From contig JBBDJH010000009.1 of the NCBI GenBank assembly GCA_040879985.1, positions 1 to 64,000 of the forward strand: DNA of 64,000 bases, given 5' to 3'. The first letter of the stretch is position 1. Each line of letters begins with the position of its first letter. Below are positions 11,445 through 19,273 of this stretch, in pieces. A model generated the notes under the pieces. That model was not told the origin of the DNA. It saw only the letters and a list, made by a program, of their open reading frames with translations, and did not search any database. Source of the stretch: VRUE01 sp040879985 (GTDB lineage: Bacteria; Actinomycetota; Thermoleophilia; Solirubrobacterales; 70-9). Position numbers and translations under genes: made by a program.

Positions 11445-12203
11445 ATGGTCCTCAAACGAGTAATCCCCTGCCTGGACGTAGACGCCGGCCGAGTGGTCAA
11501 GGGCACCAACTTCGTCGGCCTACGCGACGCCGGCGACCCGGTAGAGCTGGCCGAGCGCTACGACGCCGAGGGCGCCGACGAGCTGGTCTTCCTCGACATC
11601 ACGGCCTCGCACGAGAAGCGCGAGACGATCGTCGAGCTGGCCAGGCGCACCGCCGACAACGTTTTTATCCCCTTCACGATCGGCGGCGGCATCCGCTCGG
11701 TCGAGGACGCCCAGGCCGTGCTCGACGCCGGCGCCGACAAGGTCTCGGTCAACTCTTCGGCGCTCGAGCGCCCGGAGCTGCTCAGCGAGCTGGCCGGCCA
11801 CTTCGGCGCCCAGTGCGTCGTGATCGCGATCGACGCCAAACGCGAGGACCAGGGATGGGGCGTCTACGTCAACGGCGGCCGCAAGCGCGTGGAAGGACGC
11901 GACGCGGTGTCGTGGGCGGTCGAGGCGGTCGAGCGCGGGGCGGGGGAGGTGCTGCTGACCAGCATGGACCGCGACGGCACCAACGACGGCTACGACATCG
12001 AGCTCACCCGCGCGGTCGCCGACGCGGTCACGGTGCCGGTGATCGCCTCCGGTGGCGCCGGCGCGCTCGAGCACCTCAGCGATGCGATCAAGTCGGGCGG
12101 CGCCGACGCCGTGCTCTGCGCCTCGATCTTCCACTACGGCGCCCACCGGGTGCGCGACGCGAAGCGGCACCTGGCGGAGGCCGGCATCGCCGTGCGGGCG
12201 TAG
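11445..12203 (+). CDS. hisF: Imidazole glycerol phosphate synthase, cyclase subunit (HisF)
   Basis: 252 aa barrel that uses ammonia from HisH to form imidazole glycerol phosphate and AICAR. The protein opens KRVIPCLDVDAGRVVKG with catalytic Asp11-equivalent, and contains FTIGGGIRSVEDA, the second acid in VVIAIDAKRE, LLTSMDRDGTNDGYD and VIASGGAG. An in-frame GTG two codons upstream (11439) is an alternative start. It is separated from hisA by 49-55 bp with a palindrome, unlike the tight coupling upstream. Confidence 0.96.
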   Translation: MVLKRVIPCLDVDAGRVVKGTNFVGLRDAGDPVELAERYDAEGADELVFLDITASHEKRETIVELARRTADNVFIPFTIGGGIRSVEDAQAVLDAGADKVSVNSSALERPELLSELAGHFGAQCVVIAIDAKREDQGWGVYVNGGRKRVEGRDAVSWAVEAVERGAGEVLLTSMDRDGTNDGYDIELTRAVADAVTVPVIASGGAGALEHLSDAIKSGGADAVLCASIFHYGAHRVRDAKRHLAEAGIAVRA

Positions 12204-12213
12204 GCTCGCGGAG
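12201..12213 (+). promoter_or_regulatory. Putative leaderless -10 element of cca
   Basis: TAGGCT at 12201-12206, whose first three bases are the hisF stop codon, lies 7 nt before the ATG at 12214. Same spacing as at hisZ, hisF, dxr and ispG. Confidence 0.4.
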
Positions 12214-13335
12214 ATGCCGCAGGCCCGCACCGACAACATCGCCGTGGCGCTGGCCGGCGCCCACCCCGAGCTGGATGCCGTGCGCGAGGCGGCCGGTGAG
12301 GATCCGGTCTACCTCGTCGGCGGGGCGGTGCGCGACCTGCTGCTCGGGCGCGGACGCGCCGACCTCGACCTGGTCGTGGTCGGCGACGCTTTCGCCCTCG
12401 CCGCCAGGCTGGGCGCCGACCCGGTCGAGCACGAGCGTTTCGCCACGGCGAAGGTGCGGCTCGACGGGCACGAGGTCGACATCGCCGCCGCCCGCACCGA
12501 GAGCTACGCGCGACCGGGCGCGCTGCCCGACGTGGCGCCGGCGGCGGAGATCGAGCCTGACCTGGCCCGCCGCGACTTCACGATCAACGCGATGGCGCTG
12601 CCGCTGCGCGGCGAGCCGGAGCTGATCGACCCCCACGGCGGCAGGGCCGACCTCGAGGCCGGCCTGCTGCGGTCTCTGCACGAACGCTCCTTCGAGGACG
12701 ACCCGACCCGAGCGATACGCGGCGCCCGTTACGCCTCCCGGTTCGGCTTCGAGCCGGAGCCGGGCACTGCGGAATCGATCCGCGCCGCGAACCTGGAGAC
12801 CGTCTCGGCGGACCGTCGCGACGCCGAGATGCTGCGGCTCGCCGCCGAACCCGAGGCGGTCGGCGGCTTCGCGCTACTCGCCGAGTGGCGGCTGATCGCG
12901 CTGCGCGAGGGCGGGGTGGAGCTGGCGACTCGGGTGAGTCAGCTGCTCGCGGCGCCGCCGTGGCGCGACTTCGCCCCGCGCGACCGGGCGGTGCTGCAGG
13001 CCGCGCTGGGGCCGGCGGGCGGTGAGGCGGAGCTCGTCGCGGCCCACCCCCAGCAGCCCTCGCTCGCGGTCGAGCTGGCCGGGCGCCACAGTCCGCTCGA
13101 GCTCGTCCTCGCGCGGGCGCTCGGCGCCGGGTGGCTCGACCGCTACCTGACCGAGTGGCGGGCAGTGCGCCTGGAGATCGACGGCGCCGACCTGCTCGCC
13201 GCCGGCGTCCCGCAGGGGCATGCGGTCGGCCGCGGCCTCAAGGAGGCGCTGATCCGCAAGCTCGACGGTGAGATCGCCGGTCGCGAGCAGGAGCTCGAGG
13301 CCGCCCTGGCGGCGGCGCGCTGGGCGGACGTCTGA
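12214..13335 (+). CDS. cca: CCA-adding / poly(A) polymerase family tRNA nucleotidyltransferase
   Basis: 373 aa, class II nucleotidyltransferase fold. The head domain shows VGGAVRDLLLGRGRADLDLVV with the metal-binding DxD at Asp50 and Asp52, followed by VDIAAARTESY and the family motif RRDFTINAMAL (about 127-137), then RAIRGARYASRFGF. The C-terminal half is helical and poorly conserved. It may add the full CCA end or only part of it, as split A-adding and CC-adding enzymes cannot be separated by eye. A longer frame from 12052 overlaps hisF and was rejected. The stop overlaps pgeF (TGATG). Confidence 0.85.
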   Translation: MPQARTDNIAVALAGAHPELDAVREAAGEDPVYLVGGAVRDLLLGRGRADLDLVVVGDAFALAARLGADPVEHERFATAKVRLDGHEVDIAAARTESYARPGALPDVAPAAEIEPDLARRDFTINAMALPLRGEPELIDPHGGRADLEAGLLRSLHERSFEDDPTRAIRGARYASRFGFEPEPGTAESIRAANLETVSADRRDAEMLRLAAEPEAVGGFALLAEWRLIALREGGVELATRVSQLLAAPPWRDFAPRDRAVLQAALGPAGGEAELVAAHPQQPSLAVELAGRHSPLELVLARALGAGWLDRYLTEWRAVRLEIDGADLLAAGVPQGHAVGRGLKEALIRKLDGEIAGREQELEAALAAARWADV

Positions 13336-14036
13336 TGGAGTGGCGCCAGCGCGAAGGCGTCGAGTGGCTGACCGCCGGCCTGCCCGGCGCCGGCGTCGCC
13401 TTCTCGACCCGCTCGGCGGGCTCGGCGAAAGAGAGCCACGCGCCGTTCGCGGAAGCGCTCGGCCTCGACCCCGGGCGAGTCGCGATCAACCGCCAGGTCC
13501 ACGGTGCCGATCTCGCCATCCACAAAAACCCGCTCCGCTGTTCCTTTTCCCCAGATAACAGGGGAAAGGAACAGCGGAGCGGGGGGTTGCGGGAGGCGGA
13601 CGGGCATGTGCTCGAGGCGCCGGGCGTGGCGGGGCTCGTCTTCGCCGCCGACTGCCTGCCGGTGGCGGTGGCGGGGCCCGGCGGCGTCGCGATGCTGCAC
13701 TGCGGCTGGCGCGGCCTCGCCGCCGGGATCGTCGCCCGCGGCGCCGCCGCGGTCGGGGCGACCGAGGCGGCGATCGGCCCGGGAATCGGTCGCTGCTGCT
13801 ACGAGGTCGGCGACGAGGTGCTGGAGGCATTCGCGCCGCTCGGCGACGGCGTCGCGGACGGCCGGATGCTGGACCTACCCGAGGTCGCGCAGCGCCTGCT
13901 GCGCGAGGCGGGCGTGGAGGAGATCGACTCGGCCGGCCTCTGCACCTGCTGCGACTCGGCGCGCTTCTACTCGCACCGCCGCGACGGCGGCCCCGGTCGC
14001 CAGGCGGGGATCGCCTGGGTAGAGGGAGGCGGCTGA
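13335..14036 (+). CDS. pgeF: Peptidoglycan editing factor PgeF (YfiH/laccase-domain)
   Basis: 233 aa. YfiH/PgeF proteins remove wrongly incorporated residues from muropeptide precursors and have polyphenol oxidase activity in vitro. Metal-site motifs are present: RQVHGAD (about 53-59), FAADCLPVAVAG (about 102-113) and MLHCGWRGLAAG (about 118-129), plus IGPGIGRCCYEVG and CDSARFYSHRRDG. Between VHGADLAIH and LREADG about 20 extra residues (KNPLRCSFSPDNRG and following) are encoded by a long palindrome (13529-13583) that keeps the frame open. ATG overlaps the cca stop. Confidence 0.88.
   Translation: MEWRQREGVEWLTAGLPGAGVAFSTRSAGSAKESHAPFAEALGLDPGRVAINRQVHGADLAIHKNPLRCSFSPDNRGKEQRSGGLREADGHVLEAPGVAGLVFAADCLPVAVAGPGGVAMLHCGWRGLAAGIVARGAAAVGATEAAIGPGIGRCCYEVGDEVLEAFAPLGDGVADGRMLDLPEVAQRLLREAGVEEIDSAGLCTCCDSARFYSHRRDGGPGRQAGIAWVEGGG
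13529..13583. repeat. Long hairpin inserted in frame within pgeF
   Basis: Left arm 13529-13552 (24 nt) and right arm 13561-13583 (23 nt) pair completely except for one bulged T; the loop is agataaca. The hairpin is coding and adds residues at a loop that is normally short in YfiH proteins. Similar in concept to the palindromic elements inserted in Rickettsia genes, but its core does not match the intergenic families of this window. Confidence 0.75.
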
Positions 14037-14039
14037 GCG

Positions 14040-14672
14040 GTGCCCGGGCTGATTTACGGTCTCGATCCGGGCAAGATCGCCGCCAACCTGGCGCGGGTGC
14101 GCGAGCGGGCCGGCGAGCGGGTCGAGCTGCTCGCGGCGACCAAGTACGTGCCGCTCGAGGAGTTCGGCGCCCTGGCCGAGGCCGGCGTCGAGCTGGTCGG
14201 CGAGAACCGCCTGCAGGAGCTCGAGGCCAAGCACGAGCGCTGGGGCGACGCCTTCGCCTGGGACTTCATCGGCAACCTGCAGAGCCGCAAGGTGAGGCGG
14301 ATCCTGCCGCTCTGCCGGCTGGTCCACTCGGTCGCCAGCGATTCAGCGCTCGAGCAGCTCGGCCGTCACGGCGATGCCGGGACCGAGGTCCTGGTCGAGG
14401 TCAACGTCGCCGCCGAGGCGGGCAAGGCCGGGATCGCGCCCGAGCAGCTCGGCGATTTCATCGAGCGCTGCCCAGTCCGCGTCTCGGGCTTGATGACGAT
14501 GCCGCCGTTCAGCACCGACCCCGAGGACTCGCGCCCGCACTTCGCCCACCTCGCCGAGCTCGCCGCCGGGCACGGCCTGACCCGGCTCTCGATGGGCACC
14601 TCGCAGGACTGGGCCGTGGCGATCGAGGAGGGGGCGACGATCGTCCGTCTCGGGACGGCGCTCTACGTGTGA
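14040..14672 (+). CDS. yggS: PLP homeostasis protein, YggS family
   Basis: 210 aa, GTG start 3 nt after the pgeF stop. A single-domain alanine-racemase-like barrel that binds pyridoxal phosphate and buffers its supply; no catalytic reaction is firmly known. PLP lysine in LLAATKYVPLEE, followed by GENRLQELEAK, DFIGNLQSRKVR, VNVAAEAGKAGI, GLMTMPP and SMGTSQDWAVAIEEGATIVRLG. Genes for YggS, SepF, ProC and YggT are commonly clustered near division genes in Gram-positives, as here. Confidence 0.93.
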   Translation: MPGLIYGLDPGKIAANLARVRERAGERVELLAATKYVPLEEFGALAEAGVELVGENRLQELEAKHERWGDAFAWDFIGNLQSRKVRRILPLCRLVHSVASDSALEQLGRHGDAGTEVLVEVNVAAEAGKAGIAPEQLGDFIERCPVRVSGLMTMPPFSTDPEDSRPHFAHLAELAAGHGLTRLSMGTSQDWAVAIEEGATIVRLGTALYV

Positions 14673-14741
14673 ACATTCCGCCCGGCGGAGGGGCCATAAT
14701 CAGTAAAGGAATTGTTCGGTTAGAGCCGAAACAGCCGAGAT

Positions 14742-15278
14742 ATGGCCATAAGAGACACCTGGCATAAAGCGCTGGTCTACTTCGGACTGGCGGAAGTGCA
14801 CGAGCACGGCCTCGAGTACGAGGACGAATTCCCCGATACCTCGGAAGAGGAAATCGAAGCGCGTCGCGAATCGGGCCAGGTCAGGCGGCTGCCGACCTCA
14901 CGCCGGGCGCGCCGCGACGAGATCGACGACATCTTCGCCGACGACGAGCCGATCTCGGCCTCGCGCACCCGCACCCTGCGGCCGGTCGGCGACGACTCCG
15001 ACGTCAAAGTCCACCTCGTCATCCCGCGCAACTTCAACGACGCCCAGCAGGTCGCCGACCAGTTCAAGCGCTCGGTCCCGGTGATCCTCAACCTGCAGAC
15101 CACCGATCACGAGCTCTCCAAGCGGATGATCGACTTCTGCTCGGGCCTCACCTACTCGCTCGACGGGGGGATGCAGCGGATCGCCGAGAAGATCTTTTTG
15201 CTTACGCCGCGGAATGTTGAGGTTTCGGCGGAGGAGAAGGCTCGGTTGCTCGACAAAGGGTTCTTCAACCAGTCCTAG
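14742..15278 (+). CDS. sepF: Cell division protein SepF
   Basis: 178 aa. SepF anchors FtsZ to the membrane and is the main anchor in actinobacteria, which lack FtsA. The N-terminal amphipathic segment MAIRDTWHKALVYFGL is the likely membrane-binding helix, followed by an acidic/arginine-rich linker and the conserved C-terminal domain (about 92-170): VHLVIPRNFNDAQQVADQFK, VILNLQ and DFCSGLTYSLDGGMQRIAEKIFLLTP. Upstream, 14685-14741 contains cataat and a small ttcgg/ccgaa hairpin, but no convincing -35. Confidence 0.95.
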   Translation: MAIRDTWHKALVYFGLAEVHEHGLEYEDEFPDTSEEEIEARRESGQVRRLPTSRRARRDEIDDIFADDEPISASRTRTLRPVGDDSDVKVHLVIPRNFNDAQQVADQFKRSVPVILNLQTTDHELSKRMIDFCSGLTYSLDGGMQRIAEKIFLLTPRNVEVSAEEKARLLDKGFFNQS

Positions 15279-15288
15279 TGACGGTGGG

Positions 15289-15411
15289 GGAGGGGCGGGG
15301 TGTCCCTCCTGCTTGCTGGGTTTTTCGCCTGAAGCGTCGTGAGGCCGTCCGTGATCGTCGCTGGGGCGAAAAAGAGGACGCCGCTGCGCTGGAGGGACAC
15401 CCCGCCCCTCC
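15289..15411. repeat. Palindromic element, family 2, copy A
   Basis: Perfect 21-nt arms 15289-15309 and 15391-15411 enclose an 81-nt core (15310-15390). The core has an inner 9-bp stem tttttcgcc / ggcgaaaaa and ends in aggacgccgctgcgc. The core resembles the reverse complement of the element at 53134-53234 (shared gctgggttt..cgcctg and aggacgccgc), while the arms largely differ. It fills the sepF-proC gap: it starts 10 nt after the sepF stop and ends 9 nt before the proC ATG. Confidence 0.8.
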
Positions 15412-15420
15412 TTCCGCGGG

Positions 15421-16179
15421 ATGGTTAGGGTGCGGTGCGTGATTGTTGGATTCTGTGGAGCCGGGAATATGGCCGCTGCCATGGCGCGGGGCTGGGCCGG
15501 GAATGGGGATCGGCTGCTCTTCTCCGATGTCGACGCTGTGAAGGCCCGACAGCTGGCCGGGGAGCTGGGTGGAGAGGCTGTCGACTCCAACGCCGAGTTG
15601 GCCGAGCGGGCCGATGTCGTGGTGCTTGCGGTAAAGCCCGGCGCTCTCGAGCAGGCGGCCGGTGAACTGAGTGGGGTGGGGGCGGTGGTCTCGATCCTGG
15701 GGGCGACGCCGCTCGAGACGGTCGAAGCTTCGTTTCGCGGGGTCGAAGTCGGGCGGATCATGCCGAACCTCGCCGTGGAGGTGGGTGGGGGCGTGCTGTG
15801 CATCAGCGGGAGGTTTGGTGCCGAGTTGCGAGGCAGGCTGGACGCCCTGGGTTACGTCGTCGAGTTACCGGATTCGCAGTTCGACGTCGCGACTGCGTTG
15901 ATGGGCTGCTCGCCGGCCTATTTTGCTCTGCTCGCCGAGGCGCTCGTCGAGGCGGGCGTCAGCGCCGGTCTGGACGAGGGGCTGGCCGAGAAGCTGGTTG
16001 TCGAGGCCGCTGCGGGCAGCGGAGCGCTGCTCCGCATCCGGCGCCCGGCCGATCTCAGGGTCTCGGTCACCTCGCCGGGGGGCAGTACCGAAGCCGGACT
16101 GGACGCGCTTGAGCGGGAAGGGGCTCGGGAGGCTTTTGGGGCTGCTGTGCGAGCTTCGTTGGAGAGAATGCGGGGATGA
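15421..16179 (+). CDS. proC: Pyrroline-5-carboxylate reductase (ProC)
   Basis: 252 aa. It reduces pyrroline-5-carboxylate to proline with NAD(P)H in the cytosol. Rossmann motif VGFCGAGNMAAAMARGW at the N terminus; VVLAVKPGALE (about 61-71); RIMPNLAVEVGGGV and the C-terminal signature VTSPGGSTEAGLDALE. The ATG at 15421 is used; an in-frame GTG at 15439 (just before VGFCGAGN) is also possible. Third codon positions are less G/C-biased than in its neighbours, and a palindromic element lies directly upstream. Confidence 0.92.
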   Translation: MVRVRCVIVGFCGAGNMAAAMARGWAGNGDRLLFSDVDAVKARQLAGELGGEAVDSNAELAERADVVVLAVKPGALEQAAGELSGVGAVVSILGATPLETVEASFRGVEVGRIMPNLAVEVGGGVLCISGRFGAELRGRLDALGYVVELPDSQFDVATALMGCSPAYFALLAEALVEAGVSAGLDEGLAEKLVVEAAAGSGALLRIRRPADLRVSVTSPGGSTEAGLDALEREGAREAFGAAVRASLERMRG

Positions 16180-16481
16180 CGCTGCTTGCCGCGATCAGCC
16201 GTGAGGACGTCGCCGACTACGTCGCCGCGCTCTTCCTCGTCTACATCATCCTGATCCTGATCCGGGTGCTGATGTCCTGGATTCCGCGCATGCCTTACAA
16301 CCCGGCGCTGCGCGCGGTGCTCGACTTCGTCGTCGAGACCACCGACCCCTACCTGAACATCTTCCGCCGCGTCATCCCGCCGATCGGCGGCGGCGGCTTC
16401 GGGCTCGACCTCAGTCCGATGATCGGGATCATCGTGCTCTTCGTGCTGCGTGGGCTCGTCGTCGCCCTGATCGCAGGGTGA
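16176..16481 (+). CDS. yggT: YggT family membrane protein
   Basis: 101 aa with two hydrophobic segments (about 17-35 and 80-98) around the conserved SWIPRMPYNP and TTDPYLNIFRRVIPP motifs of the YggT family. Found next to sepF/proC in many Gram-positives and presumed to act in envelope or division homeostasis; no biochemical role is established. Overlaps the proC stop by 4 bases and the lspA start by 4. Confidence 0.9.
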   Translation: MTLLAAISREDVADYVAALFLVYIILILIRVLMSWIPRMPYNPALRAVLDFVVETTDPYLNIFRRVIPPIGGGGFGLDLSPMIGIIVLFVLRGLVVALIAG

Positions 16482-16939
16482 GCGCCCCGGGGGCGAGACG
16501 CGCCTGGCGCCTCGCCCTGGCGCTCTGCGCCGCCGTCGTCGCCGTCGATCAGATCGCCAAGGCGCTGGCCGAGGCCGAGCTCGTCGCCGGCGAGCAGGTC
16601 GACGTGCTGGGGCCGCTGACGCTGACCCTCGCCCACAACAGCGGCGTCGCCTTCGGCCTCGCCAGCGGCGGTGGGGCGTTGCTGATCGCGCTTTCGGTCG
16701 CGGCGCTGATCTTCGTCGCCGTGCTCTTCGCCCGCGAACCCGCCCGGCCGCGGATGTGGCTCGCCGTCGGGCTGCTCGCCGGCGGCGCGATCGGCAACCT
16801 GATCGACCGGGTGCGGGCCGGCGCCGTTACCGACTACATCGACGTGCTCTCCTGGCCGCCCTTCAACCTGGCCGACGTCGCGATCACGCTCGGCGTCCTC
16901 GTCCTCGTCCTGACCTACCTCCGCGAGGCGGAGCGGTGA
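16478..16939 (+). CDS. lspA: Lipoprotein signal peptidase (signal peptidase II)
   Basis: 153 aa, GTG start overlapping yggT. An aspartic membrane protease that cleaves prolipoprotein signal peptides before the lipidated Cys. Four hydrophobic segments are visible. The catalytic aspartates are in IDRVRAGAVTDYID (Asp119) and PPFNLADVAI (Asp133), with the conserved HNSGVAFGL motif at about 53-61. Confidence 0.96.
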   Translation: MSAPGARRAWRLALALCAAVVAVDQIAKALAEAELVAGEQVDVLGPLTLTLAHNSGVAFGLASGGGALLIALSVAALIFVAVLFAREPARPRMWLAVGLLAGGAIGNLIDRVRAGAVTDYIDVLSWPPFNLADVAITLGVLVLVLTYLREAER

Positions 16940-16940
16940 G

Positions 16941-17618
16941 ATGAGCGGCGAGCTGCGCATCGTCCACCTCGACGACTCCCTGGCGGTGGTCGACAAGCCG
17001 GCCGGCCTCGTCGTCCACCCGGCGCCCTCCCATCGCGGGCCCACCCTGGTCGGTGAGCTGGGTGAGATCCTCGGCGGGGGCGGCGACCCCGAGCGGCCCG
17101 GCATCGTCCACCGGCTCGACAAGGGAACCAGCGGCCTGCTGGTCGTCGCCCGCGACGACGCCGCCCACGCCGCCCTGCAGGAGCAGGTCCGGCGGCGCCA
17201 GGTCGAACGCGTCTACCTGGCCCTCGCCGGCGGCCGGCTCGCCTCGCGCACCGGCACGATCGACGCGCCAATCGGCCGCGCCTCGCGCCGGCGCACCCGC
17301 ATGGCCGTCTCCGGCGCCGCCTCGCGCGACGCCCGGACCCACTTCGAGGCGCTCGAGCTGCTCGCCGCCGAGACCTACCTGGAGGCGACCCTGGAGACCG
17401 GCCGCACGCACCAGATCCGCGCCCACTTCGGCGCGATCGGCCACCCGCTGGTCGGCGACCCGACCTACGGCGGCGCCGAGAAGTACGGCCTCCGCCGCCA
17501 GTTCCTCCACGCCCACCGCCTCGCCTTCGCCCACCCGGTCGGCGGCGAGCCGATCAGCCTGCGCTCCGAGCTGCCCCCCGACCTCGCCGCCGCGCTCGAG
17601 TCTGCCCGCGCCGCCTGA
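16941..17618 (+). CDS. RluA/RluD family RNA pseudouridine synthase
   Basis: 225 aa. It converts uridine to pseudouridine in rRNA or tRNA. Catalytic motif IVHRLDKGTSGLLVVARD with Asp60; VVDKPAGLVVHPAP (about 16-29) and the C-terminal LETGRTHQIRAHFGAIGHPLVGD are typical. The N-terminal S4 RNA-binding domain of RluD is absent: the protein starts only a few residues before the catalytic domain. This gene follows lspA in many bacteria. Specificity (RluD, RluA or another site) cannot be read from sequence. Confidence 0.92.
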   Translation: MSGELRIVHLDDSLAVVDKPAGLVVHPAPSHRGPTLVGELGEILGGGGDPERPGIVHRLDKGTSGLLVVARDDAAHAALQEQVRRRQVERVYLALAGGRLASRTGTIDAPIGRASRRRTRMAVSGAASRDARTHFEALELLAAETYLEATLETGRTHQIRAHFGAIGHPLVGDPTYGGAEKYGLRRQFLHAHRLAFAHPVGGEPISLRSELPPDLAAALESARAA

Positions 17619-17692
17619 GCGGCGGCGCAGGACTACAATTCCTCCGTTCTAAACCGACCCCCGTCGCACCACCCCGGATCCTGACCAGCCTC

Positions 17693-17732
17693 GTGAAGGC
17701 CGAGTCCCCGGCCAAGGTCGCCGGGGCTTCAC
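17693..17732 (+). promoter_or_regulatory. rpsB leader hairpin
   Basis: A strong stem: gtgaag (17693-17698) with cttcac (17727-17732), and inside it ccccggc (17706-17712) with gccgggg (17720-17726). It lies in the rpsB 5' region, ending 9 nt before the AGGAG ribosome-binding site. A TACAAT hexamer at 17633-17638 could be the promoter -10. Its position suits autogenous control by S2 as known in other bacteria, but this structure is not a recognised class and the role is inferred. Confidence 0.5.
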
Positions 17733-17756
17733 CCAAACCAAGGAGATTTTTCGACA

Positions 17757-18674
17757 ATGCCACAGGCAGGCCTGAAGGAGCTGCTGGAGGCCGGAGTCCA
17801 TTTCGGCCACCAGACCCGGCGCTGGAACCCGCACATGCGCCGCTACATATTCGGCGAGCTGGATGGGATCCACATCATCGACCTGCTGCAGACCGAGGCG
17901 CTGCTCGAGAACGCGCGGCGCTTCGCCGGAGAACTCTCCAGCGGCGGCGGCACGGTGCTCTTCGTCGGCACCAAGAAGCAGGCCCGCGGCCCCGTTCAGG
18001 AATGGGCCGAACGCTGCAAGATGCCCTATGTCAACCAGCGCTGGCTCGGCGGCCTGCTGACCAACTTCAACACGATCTCCGCCCGGATCACCCGCCTGCA
18101 CGAGCTCACCACCTGGCGGGAGGAGGGCAAACTCGAGCTGCTGCCGACGAAGGAGCGGATGAGCCTGCAGGCCGAGTTGGCCAAGCTCGAGTTCAACCTC
18201 GGCGGCGTCCGCGACATGGACCGCCTGCCCGACGCGGTCTTCGTCACCGACCTGAAAACCGAGGAGATCGCGGTCCGTGAGGCGGTCCGCCTGCGGATCC
18301 CGATCATCGGCCTGGTCGACACCAACTGCGACCCGACCCAGATCGACTACGTGGTCCCCGGCAACGACGACGCGATCCGCTCCTGCCAGCTGGTGATCGG
18401 CACGATCGGCGGCGCGGTCGAGGAGGGCGCCGGCGCCTGGCGCGTCCAGGAGGAGCGCCGCATCGCCGAGGAAATGGAACGTCGCAAAAAAGAGGAAGAA
18501 GAGCGCAAGAAGCGCGAGGAGGAAGAGAAAGAGCGGGTCGAAAAAGAGCAGGCGGAGAAGAAAGCCGCCGAAGAGAAACAGGCTGCCGAGCAGGCGGCCA
18601 AAGCGGCGCAGGCGGCCAAGGCCCCGCCGCCCGAGGCTGCGCCCGCGGCAGAGGCGAAGGAGGGCGACAAATGA
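17757..18674 (+). CDS. rpsB: 30S ribosomal protein S2 with charged C-terminal extension
   Basis: 305 aa, against about 240-270 in most bacteria. The core (residues 1-230) shows LLEAGVHFGHQTRRWNPHMRRYIFGE, FVGTKKQARGPVQEWAERC, YVNQRWLGGLLTNF and the nucleotide-like IPIIGLVDTNCDP segment. Residues about 235-305 are a Lys/Glu/Arg-rich coiled coil followed by an Ala/Pro tail, a long extension of unknown role. AGGAG precedes the ATG by 11 nt. The ATGA overlap with tsf indicates coupling. Confidence 0.97.
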   Translation: MPQAGLKELLEAGVHFGHQTRRWNPHMRRYIFGELDGIHIIDLLQTEALLENARRFAGELSSGGGTVLFVGTKKQARGPVQEWAERCKMPYVNQRWLGGLLTNFNTISARITRLHELTTWREEGKLELLPTKERMSLQAELAKLEFNLGGVRDMDRLPDAVFVTDLKTEEIAVREAVRLRIPIIGLVDTNCDPTQIDYVVPGNDDAIRSCQLVIGTIGGAVEEGAGAWRVQEERRIAEEMERRKKEEEERKKREEEEKERVEKEQAEKKAAEEKQAAEQAAKAAQAAKAPPPEAAPAAEAKEGDK

Positions 18675-19273
18675 GCGTCACCGCAGCCGACGTGAAGGCG
18701 CTCAGGGAACGGACCGGCGCCGCGATGATGGACTGCAAAGCGGCGCTCTCGGAGGCCGACGGCGACGTCGACCGCGCGATCGAGATCCTGCGCGTGAAGG
18801 GCCAGGCCTCGGCTGCCAAGCGCGAAGGCCGCGGCACCAGCGAGGGCGTCGTCTCCTCCTACATCCACGCCAACGACAAGGTCGGGGCGATGGTAGAAGT
18901 CCAGTGCGAGACCGACTTCGTCGCCCGCAACGAGGATTTCAGGGCCTTCGCCTACGAGGTCGCCCTGCACGTCGCCGCAACCGCGCCCCGCTACGTCTCC
19001 AGTGACGAGATCCCCGAGGAGCAGCGCGAAGCCGAGAAGCGGGTCTTCGAGGAGAAGGCGCGCGAGGACGGCAAACCGGACGACGTGGTCGCGAAGATCG
19101 TCGCGGGCCAGCTCGCCAAGTGGGCCAAGGAGGTCGCGCTGCTCGACCAGGGCCACGTCAACGCCGAGAAGCACGACTCGAAGTCGATCGAGGAGCTGCG
19201 CCAGGAGCTCGCCGCGAAGACCGGCGAGAACATCCGCATCGCCCGCTTCGCCTACTTCCGCGTCGGCGATTGA
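18671..19273 (+). CDS. tsf: Elongation factor Ts
   Basis: 200 aa, a short-form EF-Ts similar in length to the Thermus protein. Guanine nucleotide exchange factor for EF-Tu. N-terminal UBA-like region with RTGAAMMDCKAALSEADGD (about 14-32), then IHANDKVGAMVEVQCETDFVARNEDF, and the C-terminal EELRQELAAKTGENIRIARFAYFRVGD. The second core repeat of longer EF-Ts proteins is missing. Overlaps rpsB by 4 bases. Confidence 0.96.
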   Translation: MSVTAADVKALRERTGAAMMDCKAALSEADGDVDRAIEILRVKGQASAAKREGRGTSEGVVSSYIHANDKVGAMVEVQCETDFVARNEDFRAFAYEVALHVAATAPRYVSSDEIPEEQREAEKRVFEEKAREDGKPDDVVAKIVAGQLAKWAKEVALLDQGHVNAEKHDSKSIEELRQELAAKTGENIRIARFAYFRVGD

